Counted from the stretch's first letter, positions 1 through 7,678 are shown. The stretch is 15,758 nucleotides of DNA from an uncultured Mycoplasmatota bacterium (GCA_948470005.1 CAOKNI010000024.1:1-15758); one strand, 5' to 3'. A program made the numbers and translations. Notes: generated by a model from the letters alone, not told the origin.

Positions 1-27
1 TCTTTTTTTAAATTTTTTACATTTTTC

Positions 28-52
28 AAAAAACTATTGACTATTCATAGTT
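28..52 (-). terminator. Intrinsic terminator after the frameshifted gene at 59-782
   Basis: Read on the minus strand, arms AACTAT (47-52) and ATAGTT (32-37) enclose a 9-base loop and run into six T residues (28-33). It starts just after the TAG stop at 59-61. The stem is short and AT-rich, so strength is uncertain. Confidence 0.55.
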
Positions 53-58
53 GGTTTC

Positions 59-782
59 CTAAATATCTGCTTTAATTTTAATTCTTTCACGTGGATATCC
101 TTTGTTTTCTATTCTAAAGAAATCCCATATTTCATGCGAGCAACTTTTTTCATATCTTTCTAGTAGCTTATTTAATTCATTAATATCTTTTAAATTATAT
201 TGTTGCATTAAAAATTTAAAAACACTATCAAAATCTTTATACAAAGCTGCATTATAAAACATCTTAAAAAGCTCACTATCATTAAAAAGAGGTTTAAGTA
301 AGTTAGTACACTCATAAGTGTAATATCCATTTTCCGGTTCTTCAAAACGAACTAAAATCTCAGCAATGCCTTCATCTTCAATATTATCCCATTCTTTTAA
401 TAAAGCGGCTACTCCACAATATATATTGGTAATAGAACTATTAAAGGCTTCTTCTAAAAACACGCATATTACATGCATTAATAGCTATTAATTGATAATG
501 CTCTCTTTTTTCTAAATCAAATGTATCTAAACTAAAATCGCCTGAATCATTTATTCGCGAATTTAATAAACTTTTAAGTAAATTAGTAAGATCTCCATAA
601 TTAAATACTATAAAAGTATGTGATAAAACTTCATCTGGCAAGCCCTCAATATCATGGTCTACTTCACTAATTGCAATATAACAGATGGTCAAAAGATTTA
701 TCTCGTACTCCCTATAAGGAAAATGTTTGGTTAATTCTTTCACTTTGGTTTTAGTATTACTTATTAAGACATTTATATCCAT
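59..782 (-). pseudogene. Unknown protein gene interrupted by one frameshift
   Basis: Not recognised. Two frames overlap: an upstream one from ATG at 782 ending at TAA 441-443, and a downstream one that is open to TAG 59-61. The downstream frame is closed by TAA-TAG immediately before the overlap, so it cannot be an independent long gene, and its first ATG (478) has no Shine-Dalgarno. Removing one T from the T5 run (A5 at 456-460 on the plus strand) joins the frames smoothly as ...NMRV-LEEAF... into a soluble, acidic, mostly helical protein of about 240 residues with no signal peptide or membrane segment. The start is supported by GGGGG seven bases upstream and by a good promoter. The cause may be a consensus error, a real lesion or, less likely, slippage. 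It is its own transcription unit, behind the serS terminator. Confidence 0.6.
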
Positions 783-811
783 ATTATATCCCCCAAAATT
801 ACTTAAAAATT

Positions 812-840
812 AATATAACACTTATTTTTATAACATACAA
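812..840 (-). promoter_or_regulatory. Sigma-A-type promoter for the unknown gene at 59-782
   Basis: -35 TTGTAT (835-840), 17-base spacer, -10 TATATT (812-817). It starts at the end of the serS terminator and leaves a leader of about 30 bases, which ends in GGGGG ahead of ATG 782. Confidence 0.6.
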
Positions 841-842
841 CT

Positions 843-867
843 AAAAAGAGAAAGTTTCTTATTTCTC
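843..867 (-). terminator. Intrinsic terminator downstream of serS
   Basis: Arms GAGAAA (862-867) and TTTCTC (848-853) with an 8-base loop, followed by TTTTT (843-847). It lies 8 bases past the serS stop and separates serS from the next unit. Confidence 0.7.
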
Positions 868-874
868 CTTTAAG

Positions 875-2158
875 TTATTTTAATTCAATCTTTTCTTTAC
901 CACCCATATAGGACTGCAAAACTTTTGGAATACTTACACTTCCATCAGCGTTTAAATTATTTTCTAGAAAAGCTATTATTGCTCTCGTTGATGCAAGTAC
1001 TGTATTATTAAGCGTATGTGGATAATATGTTCCATCATCACCCTTAACTCTTATCCCAAGACGTCTTGCTTGAGCATCACCTAGAGTTGAACAAGATCCT
1101 ACTTCAAAATACTTTTGTTGTCTAGGACTCCAAGCTTCTACATCACATGATTTAACTTTAAGGTCAGCAAGATCTCCACTACAACATTCTAAAGTTCGAA
1201 CGGGAATATTCAAATTTCGAAAGATTTCTACCGTATATTGCCACATTTTATTATACCAGTCCATTGAATCTTTAGGTTCACATATAACAATCATTTCTTG
1301 TTTTTCAAATTGATGAACTCGGTATATTCCTCGCTCTTCAATTCCATGAGCTCCTACTTCTTTTCTAAAACAAGGACTATAAGAAGTCATTGTAATTGGA
1401 AGTTCTTTCTTATTTAACATTTCTCCTTTAAACTTGCCAATCATAGAATGTTCACTGGTTCCAATTAAATATAAATCTTCGCCTTCGATTTTATACATCA
1501 TCGCATCCATTTCTGCAAAAGACATAACTCCCGTTACCACATCGCTTCTAATCATAAATGGCGGAATGCAATAAACAAAATTTTTATCTATCATATAATC
1601 TCTAGCATAATTAATCATTGCACTAGAAAGTCTGGCAACATCACCCATTAAATAATAAAAACCATTCCCACTAGTTCTGCCGGCAGCTTCCTTATCAAGC
1701 CCTCCTAGTTTAGTTATAATATCTGCATGATATGGTATTTCGAAATCCGGAACATGTGGCTCGCCAAACTTTTCAATCTCGATATTTTCTGTATCATCTT
1801 TTCCAATTGGCACAGAATTATCTATTATTTGTGGAATAATCATCATTTTTTCTTTAATTTGCTTTGAAATCTCTTCATCATCTGCTTCTAATTGTTCAAT
1901 TTCCGCATTCATATTAGCTATTTCACTTTTTATTACATTAGCCTCTTCTAACTTCTTGTCTCGCATTAAATTACCAATTTCAGCACTTTTCTTGTTTTTA
2001 TCACTTCTAAGTTTATCGGCAATTGCTTGATTTTCTCTTCTTTTAATATCTAAATTATAGACTTCGTCAACAAGTGGTGTTTTCTCATCCTGAAATTTCT
2101 TTTTAATATTTTCTTTTACTAACTCCCTATTTTCTCTTATTATTTTAATATCTATCAT
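875..2158 (-). CDS. serS: Seryl-tRNA synthetase
   Basis: Charges tRNA-Ser with serine in the cytoplasm (class II aminoacyl-tRNA synthetase). The 427 residues match the normal bacterial length. Residues about 1-110 form the Lys/Glu-rich helical hairpin (coiled-coil arm) that contacts the tRNA long variable arm. The catalytic core follows, with TSEHSM near 234-239, motif 2 around SPCFRKEVGAHG (261-272) and RVHQFEKQEM (280-289), and motif 3 near the C-terminus containing YYPHTLNNTVLASTRA. ATG 2158 is preceded by AAGGAAG. It is the second gene behind a serine T-box, 15 bases after the stop of an unknown gene. That upstream TAG is in frame with serS, so it must act as a true stop. A terminator follows. 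Confidence 0.97.
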   Translation of the reverse strand: MIDIKIIRENRELVKENIKKKFQDEKTPLVDEVYNLDIKRRENQAIADKLRSDKNKKSAEIGNLMRDKKLEEANVIKSEIANMNAEIEQLEADDEEISKQIKEKMMIIPQIIDNSVPIGKDDTENIEIEKFGEPHVPDFEIPYHADIITKLGGLDKEAAGRTSGNGFYYLMGDVARLSSAMINYARDYMIDKNFVYCIPPFMIRSDVVTGVMSFAEMDAMMYKIEGEDLYLIGTSEHSMIGKFKGEMLNKKELPITMTSYSPCFRKEVGAHGIEERGIYRVHQFEKQEMIVICEPKDSMDWYNKMWQYTVEIFRNLNIPVRTLECCSGDLADLKVKSCDVEAWSPRQQKYFEVGSCSTLGDAQARRLGIRVKGDDGTYYPHTLNNTVLASTRAIIAFLENNLNADGSVSIPKVLQSYMGGKEKIELK

Positions 2159-2173
2159 TTTTCTTCCTTCTTT

Positions 2174-2653
2174 CTATTTTCTTGTGCTACCTAAATTTTC
2201 TTTTGCCTCATTTAGATAATGTAAAACTTCTTCACTTGAAATACTTTTATATGTATCTAAATCTTTAATAAAAATCTCTGCTAATAATTGTTTGTTAGGA
2301 TACCTATTATAAATTTCTTCTAATTTTTCTACTTGCTTTAAAGATGATAAAGATTCTGGCAATGAAACAACTAACGATGGCATTTTATTATCTAAATCAA
2401 AAAATCCTTCTACTATATCACTTACATCTAAATTAAATATCACAACAACCCCATTTAGAGTTAAATGCGTATCAATATGTCCATGTAAATTAGTATAAAA
2501 ATTAAGACCTCCACACAAATCTTCAAAGCGAGGAGAAACATTTAAATGTTCTCTAAGATAATCCATATGTAATTTATAAGTTGTAATTGGTATTTCATCA
2601 ACTTTTCCATCGGAATATATAAATATAATCGCCGTTCTTTTTAAATCCTCCAT
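2174..2653 (-). CDS. Unknown protein, first gene of the serine T-box operon
   Basis: Not recognised; 159 residues, soluble and acidic, with no signal peptide or membrane segment. The N-terminal two thirds look like alternating strands and helices (for example RTAIIFIYSDGKVDEIPIT near the start and LNGVVVIFNLDVSDIV around 67-82). The last third looks helical (QVEKLEEIYNRYPNKQLLAEIF, then SSEEVLHYLNEAKENLG). The start ATG 2653 has a strong AGGAGG Shine-Dalgarno placed right after the T-box terminator, so it is the gene nearest the regulatory switch. It ends with TAG 15 bases before serS. Co-regulation with serS suggests a role linked to serine or seryl-tRNA supply, but the sequence itself gives no enzymatic motif. 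Confidence 0.85.
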   Translation of the reverse strand: MEDLKRTAIIFIYSDGKVDEIPITTYKLHMDYLREHLNVSPRFEDLCGGLNFYTNLHGHIDTHLTLNGVVVIFNLDVSDIVEGFFDLDNKMPSLVVSLPESLSSLKQVEKLEEIYNRYPNKQLLAEIFIKDLDTYKSISSEEVLHYLNEAKENLGSTRK

Positions 2654-2669
2654 TATCTCCTCCTTTTAA

Positions 2670-2712
2670 AATTAAAAACCACAGAATAACTCCTTAAGGA
2701 GCAATTCTGCGG
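2670..2712 (-). terminator. T-box-controlled intrinsic terminator
   Basis: Nearly perfect 15-base arms CCGCAGAATTGCTCC and GGAGTTATTCTGTGG (2679-2712) close a TTAA loop and are followed by TTTTTAATT (2670-2678). The 5' arm begins inside the T-box core, as expected for an attenuator whose antiterminator uses the core. Confidence 0.9.
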
Positions 2713-2871
2713 TACCATCCTTTATATTACTTAATTTTGTATTTAACGAGTACCCCCGGAAATTATTAATTCCACTAAAGAAGGAGATTTCTTATACCTC
2801 ATTAATTCATTTTCACCAACCATGAACTCTCTATCTAATAAGCTATAATACTTATCTTCTTTTGCGCTTTC
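2670..2871 (-). promoter_or_regulatory. T-box riboswitch leader (serine-specific) upstream of serS operon
   Basis: On the minus strand the leader shows the T-box landmarks in order. A lower stem I helix AAAGAAG pairs with CTTCTTT. A specifier loop follows, with AGTA on its 5' side. Then come AGAGAG and GGTTGGTGAAAA of the distal stem I. The returning strand has the specifier region AATCTCC, which holds TCT (2785-2787) and TCC (2783-2785), both Ser codons. The conserved T-box core TGGTACCGC lies at 2709-2717. The core runs into the 5' arm of a terminator, giving the usual terminator/antiterminator choice set by uncharged tRNA-Ser pairing with the core. Gene context (serS) agrees with the Ser specifier. 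Which of the two overlapping Ser triplets is read is not certain. Confidence 0.93.
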
Positions 2872-2877
2872 TAGATA

Positions 2878-2906
2878 AATATATCACAAATATAATCTAT
2901 ATTCAA
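2878..2906 (-). promoter_or_regulatory. Promoter of the T-box / serS operon
   Basis: -35 TTGAAT (2901-2906), 17-base spacer, -10 TATATT (2878-2883). The predicted transcript start falls about 7 bases on, at the foot of T-box stem I. Confidence 0.65.
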
Positions 2907-2913
2907 GCCCAAA

Positions 2914-2940
2914 TTAAAAAAAGCTAATCTTTAGCCTTTC
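2914..2940 (-). terminator. Intrinsic terminator of the 2931-3959 gene, overlapping its stop codon
   Basis: Arms GCTAA (2931-2935, containing the TAA stop) and TTAGC (2923-2927) around an AGA loop. An alternative register also pairs AAAG with CTTT using a bulged G. Seven T residues follow (2916-2922). Confidence 0.65.
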
Positions 2941-3959
2941 TTTCTTCCAAGTACATATATTTCGTGCCACTCATTAAAAGCTTTTTTTAAAGTAATGCTT
3001 TCATCATCAAATTTACATTCTATAAAGTACTCAATAAAACTTAATATTTCTTCCTTTTGAATAACATTCATTGCATCCCCGTTTGGTACAGCCACATCCC
3101 CATTGTTTCGGTAAAAAGGAATACCTGTTAACTGATTAAGTTCTATTACTGGTGCTAATTTTTTCATATCTTCGTTAAATATGATACGTGAAGGAGTGTC
3201 ATCAAAATAGACGAAATCCCTATCAATGCCCTCTTTATTAAGTAGTTTCGCATCAGCTATATTAAGACCATATTTTACTGTTTGATTGCGAGGATCTTTT
3301 GCTGCTCTTACTGTTACAAAATCTTCCCCATTAGTCATAACAATTCTTTCATCCATAATTTTATAAGCTGGTACGGCATTTGTATAATATGATGATTTAC
3401 CGTCTGACACTATATCATGTGCCATAAGTTGCATTTGAGCTTCTTCTTCACTAATATATCTATGACTTCCTTGAGCTACTAAAGTAAAGTCTAGCGGTAC
3501 TAAAAAACTGCGATTGCCAAAATTTATAACTTTATAATATTCTTCAAATTGTTCTAATAACCAAATTAATTCTTGCACTGTTAAAGTCGAATATTTTATA
3601 ATTTTTTCTATCATCATAGCTCTTTTACGCTTTAATGCATCTATTTGAGCTCTTTTTTTCGTAACTTCGGCATATAAACCATTAGCAATAGTTAACATTA
3701 TCGCATCCGCATCAACCGTAATAGTTTTAACTCTTTCTATTTCTTTTGCTAAAGCCTTTTCATAGCATTTGATTAGTTCATTTATCTCCCCAATTGCGCT
3801 AAATAAGTTATTATCAAAACTCCAAACGTTGCCTTCTTCTGCAAGATTGGGACCACTTACTACTTTACTTATATCTTTTTGCGACATAGCATTTTGGTGC
3901 TTACCACCAATATATTGAGCTGATTCCTCAGGACCAAAAATAATATCATCTAACCACAT
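2931..3959 (-). CDS. Unknown 342-residue protein with a central coiled-coil-like region
   Basis: Not recognised. It is soluble, with no signal peptide or transmembrane segment. Residues about 55-125 are long charged helices (ELIKCYEKALAKEIERVK, then KKRAQIDALKRKRAMMIEKI) that could form a coiled coil. The C-terminal half alternates strands and turns, with recurring charged segments and a final helix ending YVLGRKKG. No catalytic motif is visible. It is monocistronic: TTGACA-17-TAGGAT upstream, GGGGGAG Shine-Dalgarno 6 bases before ATG, terminator overlapping its stop. It sits between the suf cluster and the serS operon but has its own signals, so the location says little about function. It lies where sufB stands in the usual Gram-positive order but does not resemble SufB. 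Confidence 0.85.
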   Translation of the reverse strand: MWLDDIIFGPEESAQYIGGKHQNAMSQKDISKVVSGPNLAEEGNVWSFDNNLFSAIGEINELIKCYEKALAKEIERVKTITVDADAIMLTIANGLYAEVTKKRAQIDALKRKRAMMIEKIIKYSTLTVQELIWLLEQFEEYYKVINFGNRSFLVPLDFTLVAQGSHRYISEEEAQMQLMAHDIVSDGKSSYYTNAVPAYKIMDERIVMTNGEDFVTVRAAKDPRNQTVKYGLNIADAKLLNKEGIDRDFVYFDDTPSRIIFNEDMKKLAPVIELNQLTGIPFYRNNGDVAVPNGDAMNVIQKEEILSFIEYFIECKFDDESITLKKAFNEWHEIYVLGRKKG

Positions 3960-3988
3960 TAAAATCTCCCCCTTAAAAAGATTTATCT

Positions 3989-4017
3989 ATCCTATCATAA
4001 AATTATCTAAATGTCAA
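3989..4017 (-). promoter_or_regulatory. Promoter of the unknown 342-residue gene
   Basis: -35 TTGACA (4012-4017), perfect consensus; 17-base spacer; -10 TAGGAT (3989-3994). The leader is about 25 bases before the GGGGGAG ribosome site. Confidence 0.65.
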
Positions 4018-4040
4018 ATTATTTTTATTGATTTTTTATC

Positions 4041-4075
4041 AAAAAAGCTATTCTAAACTATCTAGAATAACTTTT
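4041..4075 (-). terminator. Intrinsic terminator overlapping the 3' end of sufU
   Basis: A 13-bp stem, AAAAGTTATTCTA (4063-4075) with TAGAATAGCTTTT (4043-4055, one G-U pair), a 7-base loop and a run of T residues. The 5' arm lies wholly inside sufU and the TAG stop is in the 3' arm. It closes the suf operon and shows that sufB does not follow in the same transcript. Confidence 0.8.
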
Positions 4076-4473
4076 TCTATTCCTCTAAAAGGCAGAGTAG
4101 CACACGTTTTACGATTACCTTGCTTATAAATATCGCTATAAACTATTCCTTCTTGAAGTATTTCTTCATTATAATCTTTACCACTCGTCATATCATAAAA
4201 ATTATGGATATAAGAAAGAGCTTCTTGCTTTGTTTTCCCTATTAAATTATTAATCATAATCGAGGTTGCGGAAATTGATATTGCGCAAGCTTCTCCTTCA
4301 AAAGTAATATCTTCGATTATTTCACCTTTAAATTTAACATAAATATCTAAATTATCTATACATGAAACATTTTTTGTATTTGTTTTAATATACTCACCCT
4401 CATTAACTCTTTTTCTATTAATAGGATGCATATAATTTTCCATAATTATTTCTCTTTTTGTTTCTTCATCCAT
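4048..4473 (-). CDS. sufU: SufU, zinc-dependent sulfurtransferase of the SUF system
   Basis: Accepts persulfide sulfur from SufS and passes it to the Fe-S scaffold. In Bacillota SufU is a zinc protein rather than an IscU-type scaffold. The 141 residues match the family. The three zinc cysteines are visible: C38 in VSCID (with D40, matching the CxD of the family), C63 in GEACAIS and C124 in RKTCATLPF. The segment between C63 and C124 has the length expected for SufU rather than IscU. Its ATG follows directly on the sufS TAA, so translation is coupled. It is the last gene of sufC-D-S-U and ends within a terminator stem. Confidence 0.93.
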   Translation of the reverse strand: MDEETKREIIMENYMHPINRKRVNEGEYIKTNTKNVSCIDNLDIYVKFKGEIIEDITFEGEACAISISATSIMINNLIGKTKQEALSYIHNFYDMTSGKDYNEEILQEGIVYSDIYKQGNRKTCATLPFRGIEKVILDSLE

Positions 4474-5670
4474 TTAAATCATCTCTTTTACTATTTTTTG
4501 ATAATCACTTAATAATTCAACTAAACTATCAATTTCCTCAGTACTATTATAAAAATACAAACTAACTCTAACAGAATTTGTAACCCCGACACTTGATTTT
4601 AATATTTTCGCACAATGATCTCCAGCTCTCACACAAATATTATATTTATTAAGATAATAAGCAACATCTTGACTAAAAATCTTATTTACATTAAAAGATA
4701 CAATACCACTATCAGATTCTAAATTAATTATGTCAATATACTTAATAGGCAATAATTTTTCAATTAAATATTTCCTTAAAAATATTTCTTGTTCCCTAAT
4801 TTTATCCATACCTATTTTATTTAAATATTTAATTGCTTCTCCAAAACCAATTACGCCTGCTATATTCCGCGTACCAGCTTCTAATCTTGTAGGAAGTGGC
4901 TTTAAATATACTTCATCCGGATTATCAAAAGATTCATTCATGCCTCCTCCAAGTATTGTAGGTTCTAAATGCTCTAATAATTCCTTACGACCATACAACA
5001 CTCCGACTCCAGTTGGTCCACACATTTTATGAGCTGAAAAAGCAAAAAAATCAATATCCATAGCTTGAACGTCTACTTTTACGTGTGGTACCATTTGAGC
5101 ACCATCTACTACTAAAAATATATTATTATCATGAGCTAGTTTCGCAATTTCTTTAATTGGTCTTTCATCCCCTATAACATTTGTAATTCCTGCTATGCTT
5201 ATAACTTTCGTCTTAGGCGTGATAGATTTTTTCACATTTTCTAGTGTTACATAATAATCATTATCTAAATTAATATAATTAACTATTATTCCTTTTTTCT
5301 TGACTAGTCTAAACCAAGGAATTACATTAGAGGCGTGTTCACTATTTGTAATTAAAACTTCATCGCCCGCTTCTAAATTATTGGCAAAAAAACCTGTTAT
5401 AATCATATTAAGTGATTCTGTGGTTCCACTTGTAAACACTATCTCTTCTAAATCTTGGGCATTTATAAATTCTTTTGCTAGCTCTCGCGTTTCTTCATAT
5501 TCTTGGTCTACTTTATACGAAATGTCATAATCACCACGATGTGCATTCGCAGGATAATTAGTATAGTAATCCACCATTTTATCTATAACACATTTAGGTT
5601 TTAAACTGGTAGCACTATTATCAAAATAAATAGTATCACTATTTAAAAACGGAAAATCTTCTCTATTCAA
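4474..5670 (-). CDS. sufS: SufS, class II cysteine desulfurase
   Basis: PLP enzyme that removes sulfur from cysteine, giving alanine and an enzyme persulfide that is relayed through SufU. The 398 residues are typical. Visible landmarks are an N-terminal YFDNSATS segment, TSGTTES (80-86), PLP contacts at D189/H214, Schiff-base lysine K215 in FSAHKMCGPTG, and catalytic C353 in RAGDHCAKIL. The start is TTG at 5670: GGAGGTGA (5677-5684) stands 6 bases before it, the following residues NREDFPFLN match the normal N-terminus, and no suitable ATG exists. It overlaps the sufD end by 8 bases and abuts sufU. Confidence 0.96.
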   Translation of the reverse strand: MNREDFPFLNSDTIYFDNSATSLKPKCVIDKMVDYYTNYPANAHRGDYDISYKVDQEYEETRELAKEFINAQDLEEIVFTSGTTESLNMIITGFFANNLEAGDEVLITNSEHASNVIPWFRLVKKKGIIVNYINLDNDYYVTLENVKKSITPKTKVISIAGITNVIGDERPIKEIAKLAHDNNIFLVVDGAQMVPHVKVDVQAMDIDFFAFSAHKMCGPTGVGVLYGRKELLEHLEPTILGGGMNESFDNPDEVYLKPLPTRLEAGTRNIAGVIGFGEAIKYLNKIGMDKIREQEIFLRKYLIEKLLPIKYIDIINLESDSGIVSFNVNKIFSQDVAYYLNKYNICVRAGDHCAKILKSSVGVTNSVRVSLYFYNSTEEIDSLVELLSDYQKIVKEMI

Positions 5671-6337
5671 AATCCTTCACCTCCATCCGAATCAGGCTCT
5701 TTAATTCTTCATTCATTAAACTACACGTGAAACTTTCTAACAATAATTTACATGCAAGTTTTTCACTTAAACCACGACTTTTTAAATAAAATAACATATT
5801 TGGGTCTAAATAACCAATTGTAACTAAGTGATTAGCTACAACTTCATTACTATTAACTAACATATTAGGACTAATTTTAATAACACTATCATTTAATAAT
5901 AACCCTTTTAAATCTTCCACAAAAATGTTATCTTTAATATCCTTATTAATTATACCATCACAAATAATATCTAAATTACTATTACCTCTTCTATTAATAG
6001 CTCTAACACGTATCTCTACTTTATTATTATTCCCTAATACATTTATTGTAAGTTGCACTTTATTATTGCCTTCATTTATAATTAACCAATTGAATTTAAC
6101 AGCAGAATCACTATTAATATTTACTGCTATATTTATATTCTTTCTTATTATATCTACTTTATCAAAGTTAACACTAGCATTATTCTCTATATTAATGGTC
6201 AAATCATAATTATCCTTGCTAAAATTACTTAAAAAAGTTTTATCTTGAACATTCAAAATGACATTCTTATGATATAAAAACGTATAGTTACCTTCTTCTA
6301 ATTTATTAATATCCTCTGCCAATAATATATTATTCAT
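5663..6337 (-). CDS. sufD: Compact SufD-like Fe-S scaffold protein
   Basis: SufB/SufD family member, here only 224 residues against roughly 400-470 in typical SufB or SufD, so the N-terminal half is largely missing. The middle consists of repeating short strands rich in N, V and I (about 42-150), as in the family beta-helix. The diagnostic C-terminal piece is present at 163-190 (NSNEVVANHLVTIGYLDPNM, then LFYLKSRGLS). H170 lines up with the functional His of SufD. The SufB Glu after that His is Leu here and the SufB-type FYC Cys is Leu, hence SufD-like. The start is ATG 6337, giving MNNILLAE and an 8-base overlap with sufC; the open frame extends further upstream but inside sufC. Being next to sufC and sufS supports the role. 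Which partner replaces SufB is unknown. Confidence 0.82.
   Translation of the reverse strand: MNNILLAEDINKLEEGNYTFLYHKNVILNVQDKTFLSNFSKDNYDLTINIENNASVNFDKVDIIRKNINIAVNINSDSAVKFNWLIINEGNNKVQLTINVLGNNNKVEIRVRAINRRGNSNLDIICDGIINKDIKDNIFVEDLKGLLLNDSVIKISPNMLVNSNEVVANHLVTIGYLDPNMLFYLKSRGLSEKLACKLLLESFTCSLMNEELKSLIRMEVKDFE
5668..5684 (-). promoter_or_regulatory. Strong ribosome site that sets a TTG start for sufS
   Basis: GGAGGTGA (5677-5684), 6-base spacing, TTG start (5668-5670). The site lies inside the last codons of sufD. Confidence 0.8.
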
Positions 6338-7082
6338 TATTTTTTTTCCCATCAATAACATTAGCCTCAAAACCTTCATTTTCGACCATTTTTGCTAAAT
6401 TCTTATCACCGCTTTTAATAATTTTACCATTTTTTAAAACATGAACTTTGTATGTATCAAAATACTGCAAAATATCTTCATGATGAGTAACAATTAGAAT
6501 CGAAGGTTTAAACATTTCATAGTATTTCCGCAATGATTTTCCTACCGTTTTAAGCGCGTCAACATCAAGTCCCGAATCAATTTCATCTAAAATTATAAAA
6601 CTAGGTTCTAACATAAAAAGATGTAATAATTCATTTTTCTTTTTTTCGCCGCCACTCATATTAAAATTAACATCCCGATGCACAAAAGATTTGGGAAGAT
6701 TAATTAACTCACAAACTTCATTTAATTTTTTGTTAAATTTAAATATATCTAAAGTTTCGCCTGTTTTCTCGCCTATTACATTTCGAAGTAATTCTGCATT
6801 TGTAATGCCTTCTACTTCAATAGGATTTTGCCCTAACAAAAAAATACCTAAACGGCCAATACTAGTCGTATCCATAACGGATATATTATTTCCATTAAAT
6901 ATAATACTCCCTTTTTCAAGCACATAATCTGGATGATGCATCAAAACTTTACAAATTGTACTTTTACCAGTGCCATTAGGCCCCATTAATACATGTATTT
7001 CTCCATCGCCTATTTCCATATTAAAATTATTTAATATTACCTTATCTTGTGCTTTAATTGTTAAATCATTTATTTTTAGCAT
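6330..7082 (-). CDS. sufC: SufC, ABC-type ATPase of the SUF scaffold
   Basis: Cytosolic ATPase that drives the SufB/SufD scaffold during Fe-S cluster assembly. It has 250 residues, normal for SufC. Walker A GPNGTGKST (34-42), Q-loop Q85, signature MSGGE (142-146, followed by the Lys run typical of SufC), Walker B IILDE (163-167), SGLD D-loop and H-loop H200 in IVTHH are all intact. ATG 7082 is chosen because GGTG lies 6 bases before it and MLKINDL is the family N-terminus; an upstream in-frame TTG at 7094 lacks a site. It is the first gene of the operon and overlaps sufD by 8 bases. Confidence 0.95.
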   Translation of the reverse strand: MLKINDLTIKAQDKVILNNFNMEIGDGEIHVLMGPNGTGKSTICKVLMHHPDYVLEKGSIIFNGNNISVMDTTSIGRLGIFLLGQNPIEVEGITNAELLRNVIGEKTGETLDIFKFNKKLNEVCELINLPKSFVHRDVNFNMSGGEKKKNELLHLFMLEPSFIILDEIDSGLDVDALKTVGKSLRKYYEMFKPSILIVTHHEDILQYFDTYKVHVLKNGKIIKSGDKNLAKMVENEGFEANVIDGKKNNE

Positions 7083-7103
7083 ACAAATCACCAAAATTAT
7101 TTT

Positions 7104-7126
7104 ACCATAAAATCAGCTTTTATGAT
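7104..7126 (-). repeat. Inverted repeat upstream of sufC
   Basis: CATAAAA-GCTGA-TTTTATG (7106-7124), extendable with a G-U and an A-T pair to 9 bp, in the 62-base gap before sufC. On the minus strand it is not followed by a T run, so it is unlikely to be a strong terminator for the upstream gene. It could be an operator or RNA structure for the suf operon, or chance in AT-rich DNA. Confidence 0.35.
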
Positions 7127-7127
7127 A
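7122..7127 (-). promoter_or_regulatory. Candidate extended -10 element for the suf operon
   Basis: TGG-TATCAT, an extended -10 form, with no recognisable -35. A second TGG-TAAAAT lies closer to sufC but would leave almost no leader. This is the least certain promoter in the window. Confidence 0.3.
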
Positions 7128-7144
7128 CCATAACTTAATAATTT

Positions 7145-7678
7145 TTATCTTCTAACTATTGCCGCAGCTAAATCACCATTACTCGTAAAAAAACCTTTTA
7201 ATTTTTCAACATCACTCTTTAAAACTCTATCTACTTCTGTTAAAGTAATACATTTTTGAACTAAAGCATAATAGTTAAATTCTCTCATAAATTCCTTGGT
7301 AAAACTACTTCTTTCATTTCCTATACTATAAAGCTTAATTGGGTCAAAAATTCTATGCAAAACTTCAAAATCTCTATTTAATACTGCATCAATATAACTA
7401 ATAATTGGCGGAAATTCATAATATTTAAAGCTTACTTCATACACAGGATAGCTTTTTCCTTCACATATAAAATTACCAGCAACTTTTTCTTGGTAATCTC
7501 TCACATGTAAAGTATCAGCATTTATATTATCCCGTACAATATCTGTTGCATCATTAATTTTATAAGTCATAATTTTACTACAATTATTAATTATTTCTAG
7601 TCTTAAAGCTTGTAATGCCTCTTCATCTACTACAACTTCATATTTAATAATAGTATTATCTTCTTCAACATAATACAT
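7145..7678 (-). CDS. Unknown 177-residue protein
   Basis: Not recognised. Soluble, mixed charge, no signal peptide or membrane segment. The N-terminal half reads as strands (TIIKYEVVVDEEAL, YPVYEVSFKYYEFPPI) and the C-terminal half as helices (DAVLNRDFEVLHRIFDPIK, then FTKEFMREFNYYALVQKC, then TEVDRVLKSDVEKLKGFF). AAGGCGA before ATG 7678 and a TTGCAT-17-TATAAT promoter support the start and independent transcription. No clear terminator lies between it and sufC, so read-through into the suf operon is possible. That arrangement is the only hint about function and is weak. Confidence 0.82.
   Translation of the reverse strand: MYYVEEDNTIIKYEVVVDEEALQALRLEIINNCSKIMTYKINDATDIVRDNINADTLHVRDYQEKVAGNFICEGKSYPVYEVSFKYYEFPPIISYIDAVLNRDFEVLHRIFDPIKLYSIGNERSSFTKEFMREFNYYALVQKCITLTEVDRVLKSDVEKLKGFFTSNGDLAAAIVRR

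Noticed and set aside
2670..2871. Isoleucine specifier (AUC) for the T-box
   Set aside because: AUC also occurs in the specifier region if read one register upstream, but the downstream serS and the overlapping UCU/UCC triplets make Ser far more likely.
4730..5032. Plus-strand open frame within sufS (similar cases at 5300-5530, 5925-6209, 6691-6927, 9163-9363, 11076-11366 and 13912-14112)
   Set aside because: All lie opposite well-supported minus-strand genes, lack ribosome sites and promoters, and read as low-complexity sequence typical of the opposite strand of AT-rich genes.
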